This document shows positions 27,592 to 35,636 of a stretch of 64,000 nucleotides of DNA, in pieces. This DNA is from an uncultured Aquimarina sp. (GTDB lineage: Bacteria; Bacteroidota; Bacteroidia; Flavobacteriales; Flavobacteriaceae). The notes beneath the pieces are model-generated. The model saw only the letters and a list, made by a program, of their open reading frames with translations, did not search any database and was not told the origin of the DNA. The position numbers and the translations under genes are program-made. The stretch spans positions 1 to 64,000 of the forward strand of contig CANMDH010000008.1 in the NCBI GenBank assembly GCA_947496555.1, written 5' to 3'. Position 1 is the stretch's first letter. Every line of letters begins with the position of its first letter.

Positions 27592-28728
27592 TTAAAGCAT
27601 TCCTTTTGTACTTGGTAAAATCATTTTCTCGGGATCCCGTTTTACCGCAACTTTAATTGCCTTGGCAAAAGCTTTAAAGATTGCCTCAATTTTATGGTGT
27701 TCATTCGTTCCTTCGGCTTTTATATTAAGATTTGCCTTGGCCCCATCGGTAAATGACTTAAAAAAGTGAAAAAACATTTCGGTAGGCATTTTACCAATCA
27801 TCTCTCGTTTAAATTCTGTTTCCCAGACTAGCCAGTTACGTCCTCCAAAATCGATAGCCACTTGTGCCAAACAATCGTCCATAGGTAAACAGAAACCGTA
27901 GCGTTCAATCCCTAATTTATTATCTAATGCTTTTGAAAACACTTCTCCCAATGCAATAGCGGTATCCTCTATAGTATGGTGTTCATCTACCTCAAGATCA
28001 CCTTTCACTTTAATATCAAGGTTCATCTGGCCATGACGAGCAATTTGATCCAACATATGATCAAAGAATTCTAGTCCCGTACTTATATTACTTTTACCGG
28101 TACCATCCAGATTCAACATGATGTAAATATCTGTTTCGTTGGTTTTTCTAGAAATCTCTGCAACACGATCTTCCAGTTTCAAAAATTCGTATATTTTTTG
28201 CCAATCATTACTTTCAAGAGCAATATGACCATTTAATTCGTCCATTTTGGTTGTAATCTCACCAGTACCAAGGTGGGTATTATCATTTATAAAAATCCCT
28301 TTGGCGCCAAGATTTTTGGCCAATTCCATATCTGTTAAACGATCTCCTATTACGAAGGAGTTTTCGAGATCATATTTATCAGAGAAATATTCTGTCAACA
28401 ATCCTGTACCTGGTTTTCTGGTATTTGCATTTTCATGTGGAAAGGTTCTATCCAGAAACACTTTATCAAAAACCACTCCTTCGTTTTCAAAGGACTTCAT
28501 AATAAAATTATGAACGGGCCAAAATGTATTTTCGGGAAAAGAATCTGTTCCTAAACCATCTTGATTGGTTATCATAACCAATTCATAATTTAATTCTTGG
28601 GCAATTTTACCCAAATAGGTAAATGCTTTAGGATAGAATATCATTTTCTCGAATGCATCTATCTGTTCATCTGCCGTTTCTTTAATGATCGTTCCGTCTC
28701 GATCTATAAATAGTACCTTCTTTTTCAT
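27592..28728 (-). CDS. hisB: Bifunctional histidinol-phosphatase / imidazoleglycerol-phosphate dehydratase
   Basis: This 378-residue fusion has an N-terminal HAD phosphatase (FIDRDGTII with Asp9 and Asp11; [26 protein letters not shown]) and a C-terminal IGP dehydratase with the histidine-rich motifs [28 protein letters not shown] and [14 protein letters not shown]. It performs two non-consecutive steps of histidine synthesis, as in enterobacteria and many Bacteroidetes. It lies between hisC and hisH; two palindromes fill the gap to hisC. Confidence 0.98.
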   Translation of the reverse strand: MKKKVLFIDRDGTIIKETADEQIDAFEKMIFYPKAFTYLGKIAQELNYELVMITNQDGLGTDSFPENTFWPVHNFIMKSFENEGVVFDKVFLDRTFPHENANTRKPGTGLLTEYFSDKYDLENSFVIGDRLTDMELAKNLGAKGIFINDNTHLGTGEITTKMDELNGHIALESNDWQKIYEFLKLEDRVAEISRKTNETDIYIMLNLDGTGKSNISTGLEFFDHMLDQIARHGQMNLDIKVKGDLEVDEHHTIEDTAIALGEVFSKALDNKLGIERYGFCLPMDDCLAQVAIDFGGRNWLVWETEFKREMIGKMPTEMFFHFFKSFTDGAKANLNIKAEGTNEHHKIEAIFKAFAKAIKVAVKRDPEKMILPSTKGML

Positions 28729-28734
28729 TATTCT

Positions 28735-28758
28735 GTCATTCCAGCGAAGACTGGAATC
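28735..28758. repeat. Small palindromic repeat d (hisC-hisB gap)
   Basis: ATTCCAG (28738-28744) and CTGGAAT (28751-28757) with a 6-base loop; the left edge is GTCATTCC, matching the reverse of repeat b. Confidence 0.72.
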
Positions 28759-28787
28759 TTATTAAATTAAACTTTTCATTATTTTCT

Positions 28788-28813
28788 GGATTCCGGATCA
28801 AGTCCGGAATGAC
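28788..28813. repeat. Small palindromic repeat e (hisC-hisB gap)
   Basis: ATTCCGGA-TCAAG-TCCGGAAT (28790-28810), followed by GAC. It lies 3 bases from the hisC stop codon and may act as a transcript-stabilising hairpin. Confidence 0.75.
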
Positions 28814-28815
28814 AA

Positions 28816-29862
28816 TCACAATCGCATTAAAGCCTCTATTAACTTTTTATTTTCTTCTTCTGTACCCACCGTAAACCTAAGTGTATTTTCACATAAAGGC
28901 TGTGTAGTACGGTTACGAATTACGATGCCCATTTCTAATAATTGCGCATATCGTTTATTTGCATCATCAACCTTTGCCAAAATAAAGTTAGCATCACTAT
29001 GATAAACTTCTTGCACAAAAGGAATTTCTTTTAAAACTGTAAAAAGACTTTTTCTTTCCTCCAATATTTTTGAAACCTCAAGTCGAACCTGATTCTGATT
29101 CAAAACACGCTCTAATGCTCTAAGTTGTGTTAACTCATTTACATTGTAAGGAGGCTTGATTTTGTTGAGAATATCGATTACTTCTTCTGAAGCATAACAA
29201 ATCCCTAAACGTATTCCCGCCAACCCATACGCTTTAGACAAGGTTTGAGTTACCAAAAGATTAGGGTATTCCTTAATTTTTTTGAGCCAGCTTTCTTTTT
29301 TAGAAAAATCAATATAGGCTTCATCAATTACTACAAGACCATTAAAATTCCCTAAAATAGTTATTATACTTTCTTCGGAAAAGGAATTGCCTGTAGGATT
29401 GTTTGGAGAGCATAGAAAAATGATTTTGGTATGTTGATTTACGGCTTTTAAAATCTTTTCACTATTCGGCTCGAAATCTTCCGTTAATAAGACCTCTTTT
29501 TCTTCTACATTATTGATATTAGCCAACACTTTATACATTCCATATGTAGGAGGCAATGTGATAATATTATCTACTTTTGGTTCGCAAAAAGCTCTGAAGA
29601 TCAGGTCCAATACTTCGTCACTTCCATTGCCCAATAAAATGTTCTTTGTTGAAACTTCTTTTTGTTCGGCCAGCACTTGCTTAAGACTTCTTTGTTGTGG
29701 ATCTGGATAACGATTTACGCCATTTTCAAAAGGATTTTCATTAGCATCCAAAAAAATCATTTTAGATCCATCACTTACATATTCATCCCTGGCAGAAGAA
29801 TATGGTTTTAGTTCTGCAACATTCTCCCGTACTAATTGTTTTATGTTTATTTTTTTATTCAT
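28816..29862 (-). CDS. hisC: Histidinol-phosphate aminotransferase
   Basis: The 348-residue fold-type I PLP enzyme has the family motifs LDANENPFENGVNRYPDP at the N-terminus, LGNGSDEVLDLI, CSPNNPTGN, VIDEAYIDFS, the PLP lysine in TQTLSKAYGLAGIRLG, and a C-terminal substrate-binding RFTVGT. It converts imidazole acetol phosphate and glutamate to histidinol phosphate. It follows the broken GIY-YIG gene and precedes hisB. Confidence 0.97.
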   Translation of the reverse strand: MNKKINIKQLVRENVAELKPYSSARDEYVSDGSKMIFLDANENPFENGVNRYPDPQQRSLKQVLAEQKEVSTKNILLGNGSDEVLDLIFRAFCEPKVDNIITLPPTYGMYKVLANINNVEEKEVLLTEDFEPNSEKILKAVNQHTKIIFLCSPNNPTGNSFSEESIITILGNFNGLVVIDEAYIDFSKKESWLKKIKEYPNLLVTQTLSKAYGLAGIRLGICYASEEVIDILNKIKPPYNVNELTQLRALERVLNQNQVRLEVSKILEERKSLFTVLKEIPFVQEVYHSDANFILAKVDDANKRYAQLLEMGIVIRNRTTQPLCENTLRFTVGTEEENKKLIEALMRL

Positions 29863-29870
29863 TACTGTTC

Positions 29871-29895
29871 GTCATCCTGAACTTTTTTCAGGATC
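29871..29895. repeat. Small palindromic repeat f (upstream of hisC)
   Basis: ATCCTGAA (29874-29881) and TTCAGGAT (29887-29894) with a 5-base loop; the left edge is GTCATCC, as in other members. It lies between the GIY-YIG pseudogene and hisC. Confidence 0.72.
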
Positions 29896-29906
29896 TCAAC
29901 TTGGTT

Positions 29907-30186
29907 TTATATTTCTAATGTTTTTAACTTAGGGTTCATTTGCTTAATCAGGTTAATCTTCCATTCTTTCTTCCAATTTTTAAGCTGTTTTTCTCTTGCA
30001 ATCGCCTGATTAATATCCATAAATTCTTCAAAATAAATCAAATCAGTGAGATTATATTTTGTCGTAAATTTAGATCCTTCACCTTTCTTATGTTCAATAC
30101 TTCTATTTCTTAAATTAGAAGTTACACCTATATAAAAAGTAGTCCTATACTTATTTGTTACTATACTAGGTATAACTATTTTTCAT
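29907..30186 (-). pseudogene. GIY-YIG nuclease-like gene, frameshifted at codon 7
   Basis: From the third base on, the minus strand encodes a GIY-YIG domain: NKYRTTFYIGVTSNLRNRS, then KYNLTDLIYFEEF and the C-terminal basic AREKQLKNWKKEWK. The ATG at 30186 would give MKNSYT and then a stop in codon 7. Removing one G (minus strand, position 30166) restores MKNSYTYIVTNKYRTTFYIG, exactly the expected GIY...YIG motif. The family consists of ~90-residue UvrC-N-like proteins. Either the gene carries a one-base insertion or the base is an assembly error. It is located between hisD and hisC and flanked by palindromes f and g. Confidence 0.8.
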
Positions 30187-30208
30187 CTAACATTCATTAG
30201 TCTTATGA

Positions 30209-30236
30209 TGTGACCCTGAAACAAGTTCAGGGTGAC
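30209..30236. repeat. Small palindromic repeat g (downstream of hisD)
   Basis: ACCCTGAA (30213-30220) and TTCAGGGT (30226-30233) with a 5-base loop, followed by GACG. It lies 4 bases from the hisD stop. Confidence 0.75.
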
Positions 30237-30239
30237 GCT

Positions 30240-31523
30240 TTATTTCAAACTTTCTAATCTTAAGGTTACTGCATTTTTATGCGCTTGCAAGCCTTCGGCT
30301 TCGGCCATAAGTTCAATAGCATTGCCAATATTTTTAATTCCTTTTTTTGATATTTTCTGAAAAGTCATTGATTTCATGAAGCTATCCAGGTTCACACCAC
30401 TGTATTGTTTTGCGTATCCGTTAGTTGGCAGTGTATGATTAGTTCCCGAAGCATAATCTCCCGCACTTTCTGGGGTATAATTTCCTATAAACACTGAACC
30501 TGCGTTTACAATGTTCTGTACATAATATTCTTCGTTCTCTACACAAACTATAAAATGCTCGGGTCCATATTCATTTATTATATCCAGGGCCTCCTGATCA
30601 TTGCTAACATAAATGAGCTTTGAATTTTGGATGGCAGCTCTGGCAATTTCCTTTCTTGGTAAAACCGAAAGTTGTTTATCTACTTGATCCTCTACCTTTT
30701 CTATAAAGTCTTTTGATGTAGAGATTAAAATTACCTGACTATCTTTACCATGTTCTGCTTGACTTAACAAATCTGAAGCCACAAAAGATGCATCTGCTGT
30801 ATCATCTGCCACCACTAACAATTCACTTGGTCCGGCAGGCATATCGATAGCCACCCCAAATTTGGTAGCCAATTGCTTTGCAACGGTTACAAATTGATTA
30901 CCTGGCCCAAATATTTTATACACATGCGGGATCGTTTCTGTACCAAAAGTCATAGCGGCAACAGCCTGAATACCACCAACCTTACAAATTTTGGTTACTC
31001 CACATAAATTTGCCGTATATAAAATAGCGGGGTTGATTTTTCCTTCTTTATTTGGTGGAGAGCACAATACTATTTCTTGACATCCCGCCAAATTGGCCGG
31101 CACCGCCAGCATTAAAATTGTTGAAAATAAAGGAGCGGTTCCTCCTGGTATATAAAGACCTACTTTTTGTATTGGTCGTTTTTCTTGCCAACATGAAACT
31201 CCGTCGATTGTTTCAACAAAAACTTTTTCTGTTTTTTGTGCTGCATGAAATTTTTCAATATTTGATTTAGCAGTTTGAATAGCGTTTTTAAGCTCATCAT
31301 TAACTAATTGTTTTGCTTCTTCAATTTCTATAGAGGAAACCAGGATATTCTTTAAGATAGCTTTATCAAACTTTTGAGTATATCTATTTACAGCGGCATC
31401 TCCTTCTAATTTCACTTCATTAAAGACATTTAGAACTGTAGCCTCTATATCAGCAACTGTTTGAGTTGGTCTTTCCAATAATTTTGACCAATCTTTTCGA
31501 TTTGGATTGTATATCTTTTTCAT
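30240..31523 (-). CDS. hisD: Histidinol dehydrogenase
   Basis: The ATG at 31523 (MKKIYNPNRKDW) is preferred to a TTG eight codons upstream. The 427-residue protein has the hallmark GLYIPGGTAPLFSTILM, AVAAMTFGT, KIFGPGNQFV, MPAGPSELLVVADDTAD, LSQAEHGKDSQ, GPEHF and ASGTNHTLPTNGYA. It oxidises histidinol to histidine in two NAD-dependent steps using zinc. It follows an inserted GNAT gene and hisG. Confidence 0.97.
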   Translation of the reverse strand: MKKIYNPNRKDWSKLLERPTQTVADIEATVLNVFNEVKLEGDAAVNRYTQKFDKAILKNILVSSIEIEEAKQLVNDELKNAIQTAKSNIEKFHAAQKTEKVFVETIDGVSCWQEKRPIQKVGLYIPGGTAPLFSTILMLAVPANLAGCQEIVLCSPPNKEGKINPAILYTANLCGVTKICKVGGIQAVAAMTFGTETIPHVYKIFGPGNQFVTVAKQLATKFGVAIDMPAGPSELLVVADDTADASFVASDLLSQAEHGKDSQVILISTSKDFIEKVEDQVDKQLSVLPRKEIARAAIQNSKLIYVSNDQEALDIINEYGPEHFIVCVENEEYYVQNIVNAGSVFIGNYTPESAGDYASGTNHTLPTNGYAKQYSGVNLDSFMKSMTFQKISKKGIKNIGNAIELMAEAEGLQAHKNAVTLRLESLK

Positions 31524-31611
31524 CTGTTTATAATTTTGTTTTCCCAATGGTCAGATGGAATCACATAGTAATCATTTTTGGTTGATATTGAAATTCATAC
31601 TTATGCTTATT

Positions 31612-32031
31612 TCATAATTTCTTTACATAGTGATAAGCGATAAGCTCATACCCTTGATTCTTCCAGAATTTATGTCCTTTTTCATTACTCACATAACAGT
31701 TTAACTCTGAAGCTTTACAGCCTTTTGATTTTGCATAGTTAAAAATCCAATCTATCAAAAGTTTACCTATTCCTTTTCCCTGATATTCTGGAAGTATATA
31801 AACATTATCAGGTTCAACATGTTTTCCAACATAATACTTAGTCAAAAACCACATTCCGCAAATACCAATCAATTTATCTCGATTATAGGCCCCCGCACAT
31901 TCATAACCTGAGGCGATCATTTCCTTCAATCGTTCGTCAAGAAGATCCTTTGATATCTTGGGGTTTAGTTCTTTCAAGAGCGGTAAGATTACCTTTAATT
32001 TCTCTTTTGGTATTAATTGAATTGAATACAT
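31612..32031 (-). CDS. GNAT-family N-acetyltransferase
   Basis: The 139-residue protein has a single GNAT fold with the acetyl-CoA loop in LPEYQGKGIGKLLIDWIF, strand 4 in LIGICGMWFLTKYYVG and a C-terminal KFWKNQGYELIAYHYVK. Substrate is not apparent. It lies 10 bp downstream of hisG and 88 bp upstream of hisD, so it is co-transcribed with the his genes without an obvious histidine role. Confidence 0.85.
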   Translation of the reverse strand: MYSIQLIPKEKLKVILPLLKELNPKISKDLLDERLKEMIASGYECAGAYNRDKLIGICGMWFLTKYYVGKHVEPDNVYILPEYQGKGIGKLLIDWIFNYAKSKGCKASELNCYVSNEKGHKFWKNQGYELIAYHYVKKL

Positions 32032-32041
32032 CGTAAAATTT

Positions 32042-32899
32042 TTACAATACCATTTTCTCTATTGGACATACCAGAATCCCTTCGGCTCCTTCGGCTTTTA
32101 ATTCATCTAGAATATCCCAAAACTTATTCTTTTCTACAACTGTGTGAATAGAACTCCACCCTTTTTCAGCTAATGGAAGTACCGTTGGACTTCGCATTCC
32201 AGGTAAAATTTTAACAATGTCCTTTATTTTGTCATTAGGAGCATTAAGTAAAACGTATTTTGAATTACGAGCTTTTAAAACTGCCTTGATTCTAAATTGA
32301 AGTTTTTCCAGGAGTTTTTTGTTTTCTTCTGAAATTGTTGGTGAAACTGCCAGTACTGCTTCCGAGGTAAGCATTACCTCTACTTCCTTCAAATTATTCT
32401 TAAACAGCGTACTCCCACTAGAAACAATATCGCAAATTGCATCTGCCAATCCAATATTGGGTGCTATTTCAACCGATCCAGAGATTTGGTGTAACTCTGC
32501 TGTAATACCTTTTTTATCAAGGTATTCGTTGACCGTATTAGGATATGAGGTGGCAATTCTTTTCCCGTCAAGATCCTGAATAGAATTGTATTCAAAATCC
32601 TTTGGAACAGCTAATGAGACCTTACATTTAGAAAAGTTAAGTCGCTCGGCAATCGAGATGTCTTTTCCTTTTTCGATAAGTACATTCTCGCCAATAATAG
32701 CAATATCAACCACTCCATCCCTAAGGTATTGCGGAATATCTCCATTACGCAAAAACATAACTTCCATTGGAAAATTACGAGTTTGTGCTTTGAGTTGGTC
32801 TTTTCCATTATCTATAGAAATACCACAATCCTTTAAAATTTTTACAGAGTCCTCGTTAAGACGACCACTTTTTTGAATAGCAATTTTAATTTTTGACAT
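32042..32899 (-). CDS. hisG: ATP phosphoribosyltransferase, long form
   Basis: The ATG at 32899 (MSKIKIAIQKSGRL) matches family N-termini; an upstream in-frame ATG at 32950 would overlap the attenuator stem loop region and is rejected. The 285-residue length and the C-terminal PII-like regulatory domain (LPLAEKGWSSIHTVVE, GAEGILVCPIEKM) show the long HisG form, which does not need HisZ and is feedback inhibited by histidine. The PRPP motif region DAICDIVSSGSTLF is present. It is the first structural gene after the leader and terminator. Confidence 0.97.
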   Translation of the reverse strand: MSKIKIAIQKSGRLNEDSVKILKDCGISIDNGKDQLKAQTRNFPMEVMFLRNGDIPQYLRDGVVDIAIIGENVLIEKGKDISIAERLNFSKCKVSLAVPKDFEYNSIQDLDGKRIATSYPNTVNEYLDKKGITAELHQISGSVEIAPNIGLADAICDIVSSGSTLFKNNLKEVEVMLTSEAVLAVSPTISEENKKLLEKLQFRIKAVLKARNSKYVLLNAPNDKIKDIVKILPGMRSPTVLPLAEKGWSSIHTVVEKNKFWDILDELKAEGAEGILVCPIEKMVL

Positions 32900-32943
32900 G
32901 TTGTTCTTTTGTTGTTGAATTTGATCAGTTAACAGGTCATATT

Positions 32944-32980
32944 GAAACAAAAAACCCGTTTGAACTGCTCAAACGGGTTA
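32944..32980 (-). terminator. Attenuator terminator of the his operon
   Basis: AACCCGTTTGA (32953-32963) and TCAAACGGGTT (32969-32979) form a perfect 11-bp stem with a 5-base loop, followed on the minus strand by TTTTTTGTTTC. It lies between the His-codon leader peptide (stop at 33013) and hisG (start at 32899). This placement in a leader fits premature termination that is relieved by stalling at the His codons. Confidence 0.88.
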
Positions 32981-33012
32981 TCATTTATTGTTGTATTATA
33001 CACATACCACAC

Positions 33013-33069
33013 TTACCACGCCAGAGCGAAAATGTAAAAATGATGATGATGCATAAATAAATTTTTCAT
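33013..33069 (-). CDS. hisL: His operon leader peptide
   Basis: An ATG at 33069 (minus strand) opens an 18-codon ORF reading MKNLFMHHHHFYIFALAW then TAA. Four consecutive CAT His codons lie at codons 7-10, about 60 bases ahead of a strong terminator that precedes hisG. This is the architecture of ribosome-mediated attenuation: scarce His-tRNA would stall the ribosome on the His run and prevent terminator formation. The competing antiterminator stem was not identified by eye. Too short for gene finders. The short peptide itself has no expected function. Confidence 0.85.
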   Translation of the reverse strand: MKNLFMHHHHFYIFALAW

Positions 33070-33111
33070 TGGTTTTTAATATGATGCGAATTTATAAAAA
33101 TTATTTTTCTC

Positions 33112-33140
33112 GAAACGTATTTCAACTTATTTTTTTGCAA
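33112..33140 (-). promoter_or_regulatory. His operon promoter
   Basis: On the minus strand TTG (33140-33138) is followed after 18 bases by TACGTTTC (33119-33112), matching seven of eight positions for TAnnTTTG. Transcription would start near 33105, about 35 bases before the leader peptide. Confidence 0.45.
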
Positions 33141-33189
33141 TTAATCTTTTTTCTAAGATAAATTTTAAGAATTTAAAGCTCATAATAGG

Positions 33190-33217
33190 TTGATTATAAA
33201 TGATTTTCATAACTTTA
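33190..33217 (+). promoter_or_regulatory. Promoter of the double OmpA-domain gene
   Basis: TTG (33190-33192), a 17-base spacer and TAACTTTA (33210-33217) match the Bacteroidetes pattern with one mismatch at the last base. The ATG follows at 33243. Confidence 0.45.
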
Positions 33218-33242
33218 AGTAACTAACACTAATCATTACTAT

Positions 33243-34169
33243 ATGAAAAACTTTATCTCACTGATTATTTTTTTATTATTTGCTTGGTTAGGAATATGGT
33301 GGTATTATTCCTGTGATTGGTGTGCAAAAAGCACCGATAAAGATTCTACAATTGTCGAAGAAAAAACAGATTCTGAGGCCGAGGCATTGACAAAAAAGGC
33401 TTACGAAGACAGTATTGCAAAAGCCAATGAAAGTGCAATTGGTCTGTATGTAAAAGACAAAAATGACCAAGAACTATTTTCTTTTCCCGATAATCTTCAA
33501 ATCAACAATTCTGGAGGAGACGTATCAATTCCAAATTCATTAGTAGGTTTTGAGGATCAAATCGTTGATTATCTTGGTAAAAATCAAGATCAAGAGCTTA
33601 TTATAACTGGTTATGAAACTAATTCTGAAAGACAGAATAAATCCAAGTACGGTGTATCAAGAGCCAATTATATAAAAGACTTGCTTACCAAAGCAGGAAT
33701 TAATCCTGATCGCATCGTTACCGAAGCCAAACTTGTTGACTATAAATATGATGAGGATGGTATCTATAATGGAGGAGTTTTATTAAACTTCAACAACCTG
33801 AATACTTCTCGGATTGCTGAAATAGAAAAAAGTGTCGTTAAAAGGACACTCTATGCTAATTTTGCACAAAAAACATTTAAGCCTGATCCACAATTAATAA
33901 ACTATGCACTAGAGCTTAAAAATTACCTCAATAAGTATCCAGATAAAAAGATACAGATTGTAGGTCATACGGATGACATCGGGAAAGAAGAAGCCAATCT
34001 ATGGTATGGGCAAGAAAGAGCTAATAATGTAAAAAAATATCTTATTTCACAAGGAATTGGAAAAGATAAAATTATAGCTTCATCGAAGGGGGAATCCAAC
34101 CCTATTGCGCCAAATGACACTGAGGAAAATAGAGCAAAAAATAGAAGAATAGAAATAACTGTAAACTAA
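33243..34169 (+). CDS. Membrane-anchored protein with two tandem OmpA-like domains
   Basis: The 308-residue protein starts with an uncleaved-looking hydrophobic helix (about 4-21) followed by YYSCDWCAKS, then an acidic linker and two OmpA-like domains. The first (about 75-190) is degenerate but keeps the fold pattern (LIITGYETNSERQNKSKYGVSRA). The second (about 210-308) is canonical, with IVGHTDDIGKEEAN, RANNVKKYLISQGI and NRRIEITVN. It is expected to sit in an envelope membrane and bind peptidoglycan. The very hydrophobic start could also be a signal peptide. It is followed after 13 bp by an HhH membrane protein gene. Confidence 0.8.
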   Translation: MKNFISLIIFLLFAWLGIWWYYSCDWCAKSTDKDSTIVEEKTDSEAEALTKKAYEDSIAKANESAIGLYVKDKNDQELFSFPDNLQINNSGGDVSIPNSLVGFEDQIVDYLGKNQDQELIITGYETNSERQNKSKYGVSRANYIKDLLTKAGINPDRIVTEAKLVDYKYDEDGIYNGGVLLNFNNLNTSRIAEIEKSVVKRTLYANFAQKTFKPDPQLINYALELKNYLNKYPDKKIQIVGHTDDIGKEEANLWYGQERANNVKKYLISQGIGKDKIIASSKGESNPIAPNDTEENRAKNRRIEITVN

Positions 34170-34182
34170 ATAAACTACAACT

Positions 34183-34728
34183 ATGTTAGATTTTTTAAAC
34201 GAAGCAAATTGGTGGTGCCTATTATTATTATTAGTTCTAGCTTTTTTACTAGGATGGTTTCTATCAAGATGGGCGCTCAAAAATAACTACAAATCAGAGC
34301 TCGAGGAATGTAAGAGGCGAAATGAGAAACTTAAGAGCATGGGCAATACCAAGGCCAAAACAACCTTTTCAACCCCTTCTTCTGATACTGTAAAACCAGA
34401 TAATGAGATCAAGGCTATAAAAACCAGGGATCATGGAGGTGTTGCAGTAACCAATGGTGATAAAGATAAAAAGGACGCTCCGTCATTAAATTTTGATAGT
34501 TTTGGTAAAGCAGATGTTTCAGAAAAAGATGATTTAAAACTAATCAGTGGTGTTGGCCCATTTATTGAAGAAAAACTAAACGGAATAGGGATTTATACTT
34601 TTGATCAAATAAGTAGATTTACAAAAGAAGATATCGACACGGTTACTGAGTTAATTAAGTTTTTTCCCGGAAGAATTGAGAGGGACAAATGGACAAAACA
34701 AGCAAACAAACTTAAGCAGCAAAAGTAG
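34183..34728 (+). CDS. Membrane protein with helix-hairpin-helix domain
   Basis: The 181-residue protein has an N-terminal transmembrane helix (WWCLLLLLVLAFLLGWFLSRW, about 10-28), a coiled coil (KSELEECKRRNEKLKS), a disordered middle, and a C-terminal helix-hairpin-helix domain from about 118 (DDLKLISGVGPFIEEKLNGI, then TFDQISRFTKEDI). HhH domains of this type are listed as 'predicted 5' DNA nuclease' or related, but no nuclease residues can be assigned here. It is translated just after the OmpA-domain gene, so the two may work together at the envelope. Function unknown. Confidence 0.8.
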   Translation: MLDFLNEANWWCLLLLLVLAFLLGWFLSRWALKNNYKSELEECKRRNEKLKSMGNTKAKTTFSTPSSDTVKPDNEIKAIKTRDHGGVAVTNGDKDKKDAPSLNFDSFGKADVSEKDDLKLISGVGPFIEEKLNGIGIYTFDQISRFTKEDIDTVTELIKFFPGRIERDKWTKQANKLKQQK

Positions 34729-34743
34729 TTTTTTTACATATTT

Positions 34744-34773
34744 AAACCGGTTATAGCATGCTATAACCGGTTT
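34744..34773. terminator. Perfect 30-bp palindrome, bidirectional terminator
   Basis: AAACCGGTTATAGC pairs with GCTATAACCGGTTT with a 2-base centre AT, making the entire 30 bases self-complementary. It lies between convergent genes ending at 34728 (plus) and 34801 (minus). In both directions only short T tracts follow. Confidence 0.75.
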
Positions 34774-34800
34774 GTATTGTAATCATTTATACTTTCTTAC

Positions 34801-35616
34801 CTATTGATTACCCAAAATCAAAGGCATACCATCTTTTCCTGAACCTACAATAACCACTTTTGCATTAGGAGATTTTGCCAATTCTAAAGTAGCTTCAATT
34901 CCTTTTTCTTTAAGAATTTTATCCGTTAAGGAAGCACTAAGAATCTGGTTAGCAACTGCTTTACCTTCTGCATCAATTTTTTGTCTTTCTGCTTCTTTTT
35001 GAGCTTTGGTTAATTTAAACTCATATTCTAATGATTCTTGCTCCTGCTTTAATTTGCGTTCTATTGCTTCTTTAATAGTAGGAGGTAATGTTACATCACG
35101 AACTAATACTTCATTAAGCTGAATAAATTGATTCTCCACAATTTTTTTAGTCTCTTCATAAATCTCTTTTTGTATAACATCTCTTTTACTAGAATATAAT
35201 TGCTCTGGAGTATATCTACCTACAACACTACGTGCAGCTGATCGTATAGTTGGTAATAATATCCTAGCAACATAATTTTCTCCTTTTTGTTGATGTAACA
35301 AACCTAACTTGGCATAATCAGGCTGAAACCAAGCTGATGCATCTAGTTTAATTTCTAATCCGTTGGAAGAAAGTACTTGCATCTTTTCAAAAACTTCTTG
35401 TTGTCGTACTTCATATACGATTACTTTATTCCAAGGTGCTACTAAATGAAAACCTTCTCCTAGTGGAGGTTCATCTGTCACTACACCACCGCCAAATGTT
35501 TTATACAATACTCCTGCCTCTCCAGAACCAATGGTAATAGTAGATTTTGCAATAAAGACAATTGCTAAAACAATAATAATCAGAATAGGCAATCCTATCT
35601 TTGGTAATTTTTCCAT
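34801..35616 (-). CDS. SPFH/prohibitin-family membrane protein
   Basis: The 271-residue protein has one N-terminal transmembrane helix (about 8-27: PILIIIVLAIVFIAK), a prohibitin/SPFH domain (about 30-190: VLYKTFGGGVVTDEPPLGEG, EVFEKMQVLSSNGLEI, VVGRYTPEQLYSSKRD) and a charged coiled coil (YEFKLTKAQKEAERQKIDAEGK region) that drives ring assembly. It is predicted to form membrane scaffolds and often modulates proteases. It follows the VWA protein gene by 20 bp, suggesting a shared job, but no protease gene is immediately adjacent. Confidence 0.92.
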   Translation of the reverse strand: MEKLPKIGLPILIIIVLAIVFIAKSTITIGSGEAGVLYKTFGGGVVTDEPPLGEGFHLVAPWNKVIVYEVRQQEVFEKMQVLSSNGLEIKLDASAWFQPDYAKLGLLHQQKGENYVARILLPTIRSAARSVVGRYTPEQLYSSKRDVIQKEIYEETKKIVENQFIQLNEVLVRDVTLPPTIKEAIERKLKQEQESLEYEFKLTKAQKEAERQKIDAEGKAVANQILSASLTDKILKEKGIEATLELAKSPNAKVVIVGSGKDGMPLILGNQ

Positions 35617-35636
35617 ATTAATTTGTGTTTTTAATT

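Noticed and set aside
24620-30236. Possible CRISPR array made of the his-operon palindromes
   Set aside because: Repeats are not identical, are spaced by whole genes and have no leader or cas genes.
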